A program made the position numbers and the translations under genes. Positions 57,243 through 64,000 of a DNA stretch of 64,000 nucleotides are shown here, in pieces; position 1 is the stretch's first letter, and each line of letters begins with the position of its first letter. The notes beneath the pieces were generated by a model. It did no database searches. It saw nothing but the letters and a program-made list of their open reading frames with translations, and was not told the DNA's origin. The DNA is from Strongyloides papillosus (lineage: Eukaryota; Nematoda; Chromadorea; Rhabditida; Strongyloididae): contig SRSI01000013.1 in NCBI GenBank assembly GCA_005656395.1, forward strand, positions 1,922,001 to 1,986,000, in the 5' to 3' direction.

Positions 57243-57510
57243 CACAGAGAAAAATATATTGTGCGGATTTTTGCGATTGCAAATTTTTTGCGTTTATTAA
57301 CAAATTTTTACGGTTAATAGAAATTTTGACTTATTTAAATTGATATTTTTGCGGATAATTTACTTATAAATAAAAAGTATCCATTGTTACAACGAAATTA
57401 TTGTAATTTGCGGTTGCAAAAATTTGCGGTTATATAATTTTTGCAGTTTACTATTTCTGATTGTAAACCGCAAATGTTTGCGGTTTCTAGCCGCAAAATT
57501 TTTCTAAGTG
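57243..57510. mobile_element. 268-bp MITE, copy E (TGCGG family)
   Basis: It begins CACAGAGAAAAATATATTGT and ends with an inverted CACTTAGAAAAATTTTGCGG. Subterminal TTGCGG words are as in copies A and D, but the middle is deleted. TA follows the right end. Confidence 0.75.
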
Positions 57511-58027
57511 TAAGATTCATTTATGCATTTTAAGATATAATATACAAAGTTCTAAAATTATATACAGAGCAACATAGAATGTACTTTTGTTTTATTAAAA
57601 AATTGTGGTATAATCATAAAAAGTTATATCGATAAGCTTGCTTAATTGTTAACAACCTGTTGAATTTTCTTTTTATATTAATAGACTAGAAGATTAACTT
57701 AGAATAAATATTACTTTTTAAAACATGCCTTGCTAATTTTTAGTGTTGATGAAATTTTTTAATTTTTAAGCAAAATTTAAATGATCAAGTAATCATACTA
57801 TAAAATTAATCAAAAGAATCTTAATTGGCACATGAAAACAACTGTTTTAAATTAGTTATTCGAATAGCCGTGTAACATTATTTTTTTAGATTTATGAATT
57901 CTAGTACAAAGAAAATTAGCTTTCTAATAGAAATAAATAAAATTTAAATATATTAATTAAATTTCTATAAAATTCTAAATTTTGTTTTGTTGCTTACATA
58001 AACTAATTTTGAGCAAAATATTATCAA

Positions 58028-58682
58028 ATGGAGTCATTAATACGTTTAATGAAACTAATGGGGTTTTCAATTTTCAAGAACAAGCCTGAAATCAACATTA
58101 TTATCTTTGCAACGGATCCAAAATATTTTGGAAATTTTAAACTGGGTAATTTTTCTTATGATGAGACAATTGGATATATTCTCAAAGAGCTTTGCGAAGA
58201 ATTTTGTTATAGTATTGTTCAAAAGAAAATTTCAAATGTACGTACAAGTACTCCAATCAGCTCAACATTAGGATCAATCTTTGACATATCCATGTGTGTA
58301 TAAAGTATACATGATGATTCATCCAACAAAGTCTGCGTTTCAAATATGCTTGCAAAATATAGTACAAATGAAAAAAAAATTAAAAAATAACGAATTTCCA
58401 GTCAAATCTGTGTTAGAGAAATCAAATGACACTGAGATATTTTCTGCAATAACTGCAATTTCACCAATTCAGACGAAACTAGGTGTAAACCGAAGTATAA
58501 TTAAGGAACAAATATGTTTACATCATATAAATAGACCAGAAGATTTAACCCCATTGAATATTACTTCTTATCAATGCGCTGCAAAAGTTTTCTCTGTAGA
58601 TGAAATTTTTACTTTTTTAATTGTAAGAAGGAATCAAAATAACAAATTAAAGTTGAGATTATATAATCTCTACCCTAGGTAG
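58028..58682 (+). pseudogene. Unknown gene, one frameshift
   Basis: ATG at 58028 gives MESLIRLMKLMGFSIFKNKP and GNFSYDETIGYILKELCEEF through to a stop at 58301-58303. A frame shifted by one opens from 58281 and continues to 58682 (KSVLEKSNDTEIFSAITAIS, EDLTPLNITSYQCAAKVFSV). Together about 215 codons. A Ser/Thr/Pro segment (NVRTSTPISSTLGSI) in the middle recalls the layout of the unknown family at 2-645 and 3548-4883, but sequence similarity is not clear. The end of the frame lies in the hairpin repeat at 58663, so the true C-terminus may be lost. Confidence 0.4.
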
Positions 58683-58730
58683 AGTTTGGTATATAAAGGT
58701 ATAAACTCTACCCATAGGTAGAGTTGAGAT
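58663..58730. repeat. Pair of short hairpins (CTCTACC...GGTAGAG)
   Basis: CTCTACCCTAGGTAGAG at about 58668 and AACTCTACCCATAGGTAGAGTT at about 58705 are near-perfect palindromes about 20 bp apart. Each would form a 7-9 bp stem. Either a tiny insertion element or a processing/termination signal after the upstream gene. Confidence 0.55.
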
Positions 58731-58795
58731 AAATAAATGCACGAATATTATCTAATATTACCAAATTTCTTTAGTGCAACTTTTATTTGAAAATA

Positions 58796-59710
58796 TTAGG
58801 TTGAGTAATAAATAATGACCGCGGGAAGAAAAAATAAATTAAAGCAACATTTATTCAAGTTAAAATTAAATAATCTAAGTAAAATAATACCCGTTAGATT
58901 CTACACATTTCTCCCAACGTTCTACCAGCTTTTGAATCCCCACTTTGTAAAACTCAGGTTTTTTGGATTTTATGAAGTCAGTGAAAGCTTCTTCTGCAGA
59001 GTCCCGATTCTTAAACAATTTATCCTTAAAAAATACATCCAAATGCTTAAACAAATTGAAAATTGTAGGAGAAAGATCAGGGAAGTATGGAAGGTGAGGT
59101 AGAGCTTCATATTTCAATTCACTAAATTTTTTTAAAATTATTTTTGAATTATGGCATCTTAACTTGTCATCCTATAGTATTGAGTTTTTCCTGTTTTTAA
59201 AACCGGATGATTTTTTTTAGTTTTTCATTTATTTTTTCAAGCTCCTGTCAATATATTTCAACTTTCTTGGTCACTGCTATTAGATTTAGCTCCACAAACT
59301 TCCATTAATTCTGAGTAATGGTAGTAAAGGGTCCTCTTTTACCCTCCTCATAATTGAGATAAAAATTTCCTTCATGGAATTTACCAAATCATCGACGTAC
59401 TGTGCATTTGAAAGTTGACCCTTCCCCCCATGCATCAACTATATTTTGGTATGCTTCAGCTCCATTACGTCTAAGTTTGAACTCATACAAAAAAATTACC
59501 CGTAAATCTTTTTTTGGCAACATTTTTAAGACCCAAGTTAACTTTATTAAAAATTAAGTTAAAAATTAAGGTAATATGCTAAATATTATTAGGACAAGTG
59601 CCCCTACATTTCTGCATAAACACTGTCTTCATATGAATTTATGTAGTATAAATTTTTATGATTGAAAGTTAAGTTATATATCTGCGGCCATTATTTATTA
59701 CTCAACCTAA
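58796..59710 (-). mobile_element. Deleted mariner, 915 bp (family M2)
   Basis: Ends TTAGGTTGAGTAATAAATAA and the inverted right end with the same start are flanked by TA. The transposase relic on the minus strand shows KKDLRVIFLYEFKLRRNGAE, EEGKRG, then directly ALPHLPYFPDLSPTIFNLF, HLDVFFKDKLFKN and a C-terminus to about 58875. The catalytic middle is missing exactly as in the copy at 47922-48835. It is better preserved than that copy: the last 80 codons are open. Confidence 0.88.
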
Positions 59711-59791
59711 TATTATAACGTGTTAAATGCCTTATCATTTAATATCAATTTTGATCTAAATTTTTCACTTTTTTCAGAGATACCTGTTACG

Positions 59792-60115
59792 ATGGATAAG
59801 TATATTGAAGAAAAATATGCACCAGAACTTCAATTATTTACAACAAAATACGAAGACTTAAAAAAAAGTTGTAGCTCTATTTAACAAGTTTGAACAAAGA
59901 GCAACAATCAACGAATTGGAAGCATCATGTAACAAGAAGATGGATTAGTTGAAATTATGTAATAGGGACATCGACGACTTAACATAAAGTTTGGGCAATT
60001 ATATCCCAACGTTCTCAAAAGTAGTGAAGTATGCGGTAAAATGGAGAAAAAATTAAAAGATTTTTTACAAGATAGAAATACTTATCAAATGGAACTCGAT
60101 GACTTTATGTAAAAG
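59792..60115 (+). pseudogene. Coiled-coil-like gene remnant
   Basis: An acceptor-like TTTTTTCAG (ends at 59777) precedes ATG at 59792. The frame reads MDKYIEEKYAPELQLFTTKY, EDLKKSC, then with frameshifts FEQRATINELEASCNKKMD, CNRDIDDLT and DFLQDRNTYQMELDDFM. Glu/Lys/Leu spacing suggests a coiled coil. Several stops interrupt it. No family recognised. Confidence 0.35.
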
Positions 60116-60449
60116 TATTTTTATCTTTTTTTTAAAGTATGTTAAACTTTTTTTTAAAGTTGTTTGATACTATAATGGATGTAATTAAATAAAAACAATT
60201 GTTTTTTATATTTTTTATGTAAGTATTTTATAATAAAAAGTTGTTTTTAATATTTTCTAAGATGTTGTTTTAATACTTGTAAGAATTTCGTCTCTAATTT
60301 TTCAATTGCCTGATCTATTTTTACTAACAAAAAACTTCTTTGAGTCCGAAGAGTGTAAACTAACGAAAAAATTAATATTAAAGACCGATAAATAAAAAAT
60401 TAATTTCAAAATAACCACTGTAAATTGTAGTAGCTCTCGATTTACACGT

Positions 60450-60606
60450 TTAAACAACGTTATATCTTGAAACAGAAAAAAGCGGAACAATGCTTGCAAT
60501 TTCTAAATGCGGAATATAGATATTTCTTGGTAAACAACGTTTTATCTTGAAACAAGAAAAAAGCGAAACTGTGCTTGCAATTTCTAAATGCTGAATATGA
60601 ATATTT
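60450..60606. repeat. 80-bp direct duplication
   Basis: AAACAACGTTATATCTTGAAACAGAAAAAAGCGGAACAATGCTTGCAATTTCTAAATGCGGAATATAGATATTTC recurs about 79 bp further on with a few changes. A shorter set of about 40-55 bp repeats (TTGTTGAAAATAAATTTCTACC) follows at about 60675-60785. Confidence 0.75.
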
Positions 60607-60784
60607 CATGATAATTATCCGTTTTCTATAATTACATAAAACTTTATCTTTCTTAAATGTTACTTTTTGTATGATTTGTTGAAAATAAATTTCTACCTTT
60701 CATAAATATCATCGTTTAATTTGTTGGAAATAAAGTTCTACCTTTTTTAAACGCCATCTTTTTTCACTTGTTGAAAATAAAGTA

Positions 60785-61277
60785 CAGTGGACTCTCGATT
60801 ATCCGAACCTCGATTAACCGAACTCTCGGTTAACCGAACGGAGTAATTTTTATAAAAATTTATAAATTTAAAATTTTATACATAAAAAATATTCAATTAA
60901 TTACTTTAGGCAAAGAGATGCTTTCTTTTGCACATGTGTAAAATATATAAAGTATTGATTTTAAATAAAACATCTATAAAATTCAAATTTTTTCGAATTA
61001 ATAAGACAGCTATGTATTAAGAAATTAGAAAAAACTTAGTTTCAAAAAAGACAGTCTAACTTAACTCAAAAAAAGGGATTTCTTTAAGACTAAATAATTT
61101 TTTGTTTCGTATATTTATTAAAAAAATTGACATTTAATATCATACCGATATTCAATGAGTTATTTTCTATGTAAAAATTGGAAATTATATTTTTTTTATT
61201 CATGTTCGATTATCCGAAATTTTAGTTATCCGAACTACCCTTGGTCCCGAGGGGTTCGGATAATCGAGAGTCTACTG
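60785..61277. mobile_element. pogo-like MITE, 493 bp
   Basis: Left end CAGTGGACTCTCGATTATCC; inverted right end CAGTAGACTCTCGATTATCC; TA on both sides (60783-60784, 61278-61279). Inside each end the words CGATTATCCGAA and GGTTAACCGAA repeat. CAGT...CTCGATTATCCG ends are typical of pogo/Tigger-type elements. No transposase. Confidence 0.88.
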
Positions 61278-61398
61278 TACTACTTTTCTTGGAAATTGTT
61301 CTTGTTGTACTAATTCTTCTAATTATAAATGAATTTTCTTGATTTTCCTTTTTCTATACTATTCAACTTATTAACTAACATCTTTTAGATGAAGACAA

Positions 61399-62930
61399 AT
61401 GGCGGGTTCAAGTCGTGACCTTTCAAAAATTATGTTAACTTTGCAAAGTAGTCCAGAGATGTACAACGAAGTATTGCAAATGGTTAGTAATAGAGAAACT
61501 CAATAAAATTTAACAGTTGAAAATGTAAAAGAAAAGAATCCAAGAATTAAAAGTAGAAATGTTAAAACAAGTAGACAATAAGATAATAAAGATCTAATTA
61601 ATATCCAAAGTCAAGGTAGTGATCTACATGTTGATGAAAATAGAAGCGAAGATGGTGCTCATCAAATTGCTGATAATGATAACAACAATATTGATTTTAA
61701 TCTTAGTGATTTTGAAAATATGGAAGAAAGTATGGATTATGATACTCTATCATCAACTGATTCTGAAGATGATATTGCTTATCCAATTGATGTTGTTAAT
61801 TCAGTTGATGATTATTATCCAGTTGATAATGTTGATCCAGTTAATGTAGTAGAATCAGTTGATAGTCATTCAAACAACGATAAAAGCGGTATTTATGGAA
61901 GCAGTAATAATGAAAACAGTTATAATGATAAGTGTTAATGATGAAAGACAGTTTAGTATTTAGTTGAATAGAAGCAAGAAGTCATTCATTGAACTGTTTT
62001 CTCAAGTTTCAAAACAAGGAAGACTGGGATATGTTGTAACAGACAATTTAATAGCCGATATGGATACACAAAGAAGATGCAATGCGGTATGGATATACGA
62101 ACCAGATCAAACGAATTTCTTCAACCTGTTGGGCAAGTTGTATATTAAAAAGTAAGTATAAATTTATTTTTAAAAATTTTAATAATTGTTTTTTTCTTAG
62201 AAGTGGAAAAGACCTAGTTGAAAATGAACGTTACTGTTCAACATATATGTTCGTGAGTGTAGACTAATTTACGGTAGAAAAAAAGATTTGAATAGTGAAG
62301 ATGCTATTTTTTCAAAAATCTCAACAGTAAATTTAAAGAAACATAAAATAACAAAAAAGCCTACTAGTCACTTCCAAGAGTGCTCAGTTGAAACGTTACA
62401 AGAAAGACTAGGACTAGCTGCTAGATTGAAAACAACAAAAATGATTACTGATGGCGTAACCAATGGTAAAACTGCGTATGCTGTAAACAGTGAAATAGTT
62501 AGAAATGTTTGTGAACAGATGAACTGGGAAATTGGTATTCCAAAATTGGAAACATGGATTGTACTCAGGAAGCATAGGAAGAGATGTAAGGATGAGAAAA
62601 TATCTCACAATGCCAAAAGTTGACCCTGTAACGTTTGAATTGCCGGGACAGTTGAGGTTTGGGAATCCAGTTGATGATAACGGCGATTTCGAACCATCTC
62701 ACTTGTACGTGAGAGCGAACAGTGGGCTTATTGTATTTGCTAATGACACGTTGGTAAGAATATACGCTGAATCAAAGAAAAATGAAAACTGTCGTTTCGA
62801 CATGTGCTATATAATTCTCCGATGTAGTGCTAAAAAAATAAAATATTCATTTAATTTATCAATAAATGTTAGTGATCTTAAGTTTTCTAAGTATACTCAA
62901 TTAAAAAAATTAATATATCAATTAGCATAA
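61399..62930 (+). pseudogene. Unknown acidic N-terminus plus conserved-looking C-terminal gene
   Basis: After a TTTTAG acceptor, ATG 61399 opens MAGSSRDLSKIMLTLQSSPE. The same frame runs to 61938 with only two TAA stops (61504, 61579), through an Asp/Ser/Asn-rich region (DYDTLSSTDSEDDIAYPIDV) with repeated PVD/SVD motifs. A shifted frame continues SKKSFIELFSQVSKQGRLGY to a 49-nt intron (62152-62200) that keeps phase. After another shift come LQERLGLAARLKTTKMITDG, EIVRNVCEQMNWEIGIPKL, and then MRKYLTMPKVDPVTFELPGQ, LRFGNPVDDNGDFEPSHLYV and RANSGLIVFANDTLVRIYAE to a TAA at 62928-62930. About 450-500 codons in total. The last 130 codons look like a folded domain I do not recognise. Confidence 0.5.
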
Positions 62931-64000
62931 ATGTCAAATCATTTAATAACATAACGAGGTATCATTTTCTATAAATTCATGTATATTTATTTATAATTGT
63001 TTGTGATATTTTCAGAAAATGTATTGCATATTTTTAAAAACAGATATGTTTGTTGTTTTGACTTTATATAATGTTGAAACGACATACATATTTGTTATAA
63101 TAATTTGCCATGTTTTTTTTATAAAAATGTATATACATTTCTTATAAAATGTGAATATCTTGTTAAAACGACATTACCTATACATTTTTTATAGACATAT
63201 ACATACATTTCTTATAAATTATCATACATTTTTTAAAAGCGAATAGTTGCAATAACATAAATGTATGATCAATCTTTAAAATTAGACTTGATTTTTTTAC
63301 CAAATTTACTATACTAAATAGCAATTTTATACAAGTCAAAACGACTGACACAAAATACAATGCAAAAAATTCAAATTTTCAACAGAAATTGTCGATTTCT
63401 TTATATTTTTCATAAAATATACGAAACATCGTGGATTATAAACACTAAAATAATAAATTTAATATGTAATAATTATCCTTTTACAATTAATACAGTCTTT
63501 AAGAAATGTTTTATTTTTTAATTTTCATTGCTTTTTTTTAAATTAATTTAATCTATTTTTCAACAAAAATATTCATAAATTAACAAAACTCAAGAACGTG
63601 AGTAATTTTAAAAAATTTAAAGTAATTTTTTAATACAATAGATATTTATTTTGTTATTATAATAATTATAAATATTTTTAAATAGCTATTATTTACAATT
63701 TTATTAAATTATAGTATGCAAATTACAAAAGAAATGTTTCAAAAGATTCTACAAGTCTAAAATAATAATATCCATAATTTTTACTTTTGATGTGAAATTA
63801 TGGGCTATAAAAACTACACACAAAAATTAAATGAGACAAATTTCGACATTATTACATAAAATGCAGTAAAAATGTTCCATCATTTTTAAATGTCAAAAAT
63901 TATTCAAATTTTAAAAATATAAAGCGACAATAAAAATGTTTTAAATGACGCAAAATTTTAGATTTTCACATAAATTTAGTCGTTTTTTTACAAAAATATA
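62931..64000. other. AT-rich DNA with small repeats
   Basis: ATACATTTCTTATAAA recurs at about 63135 and 63211 with TATACATT words between. From about 63815 to the window end lies a second copy of the dispersed repeat seen at 54240-54400. No gene is supported. Confidence 0.45.

Noticed and set aside
61619..61849. Hydrophobic Leu/Ile-rich repeat frame on the plus strand
   Set aside because: It is the shifted frame of the acidic PVD/SVD-rich coding sequence.
887..62930. Reassigned stop codons (for example TAA/TAG read as amino acids) to explain the many in-frame stops
   Set aside because: All three stop codons occur inside frames, frameshifts also occur, and the intact 846-codon frame ends in TGA. 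Ordinary pseudogene decay explains this better.
1..64000. CRISPR arrays, bacterial operons, ribosome binding sites, rRNA or tRNA genes
   Set aside because: No evenly spaced identical repeats, and the split genes and transposon types are eukaryotic. No RNA gene consensus was found by reading both strands.

Overview
The window is strongly A+T-rich nuclear DNA from a eukaryote, most likely a metazoan and plausibly an arthropod. Genes are sparse, frames carry GT-AG introns of about 34-49 nt, and DNA transposons of the Tc1/mariner type are everywhere. Animal-type families are present: MATH-BTB (TD-POZ), RPA70-like, NADAR, and an LTR retrotransposon. No bacterial operon structure, tRNA, rRNA or CRISPR array was seen. 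I cannot name the species. Very AT-rich insects such as some parasitoid wasps would fit the composition, but that is inference.

Left part (1-7.2 kb): two copies of an unrecognised gene family flank a broken MATH-BTB gene on the other strand. The second copy carries a 363-bp piggyBac-type MITE in an exact TTAA duplication. A NADAR-domain gene follows, with a 41-nt intron and one frameshift in a T run. A GC-richer element of about 80-100 bp is duplicated at 2.2-2.5 kb. 7.7-20.4 kb: a degenerate ~100-bp tandem array, a DD37D mariner-like element with perfect 24-bp TIRs, two fold-back elements, and several small exons of unknown genes.

Middle (21-43 kb): a 1.46-kb TA-flanked element and a ~525-bp satellite, then the RPA70-like material. 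At least four separate loci (24.8-26.65, 30.3-30.6, 35.6-36.1, 40.7-41.5 kb) resemble the large subunit of replication protein A, and all are broken. Between them sits a young LTR retrotransposon with 161-bp LTRs that I see as identical and a 5-bp target duplication. Its single 846-codon frame has gag, zinc knuckle, protease, an integrase tail and RNase H, but no reverse transcriptase. A 31-residue-repeat protein gene lies at 38.1-38.8 kb.

Right part (43-64 kb): a Tc1 relic, a 2.03-kb hAT element with TIRs over 300 bp, two deleted mariners of 914 and 915 bp sharing one internal deletion, a mariner inserted in a small gene, a pogo-like MITE, further copies of the 505-bp MITE, and several degenerate unknown genes. 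The best of these is at 61.4-62.9 kb.

Overall the window reads as a transposon-dominated interval holding decayed duplicates of a few gene families. Most breaks are in-frame stops rather than frameshifts. Several stops fall where a tryptophan is expected, and some frameshifts fall in T homopolymers, so some damage could be sequence error or, speculatively, RNA editing.
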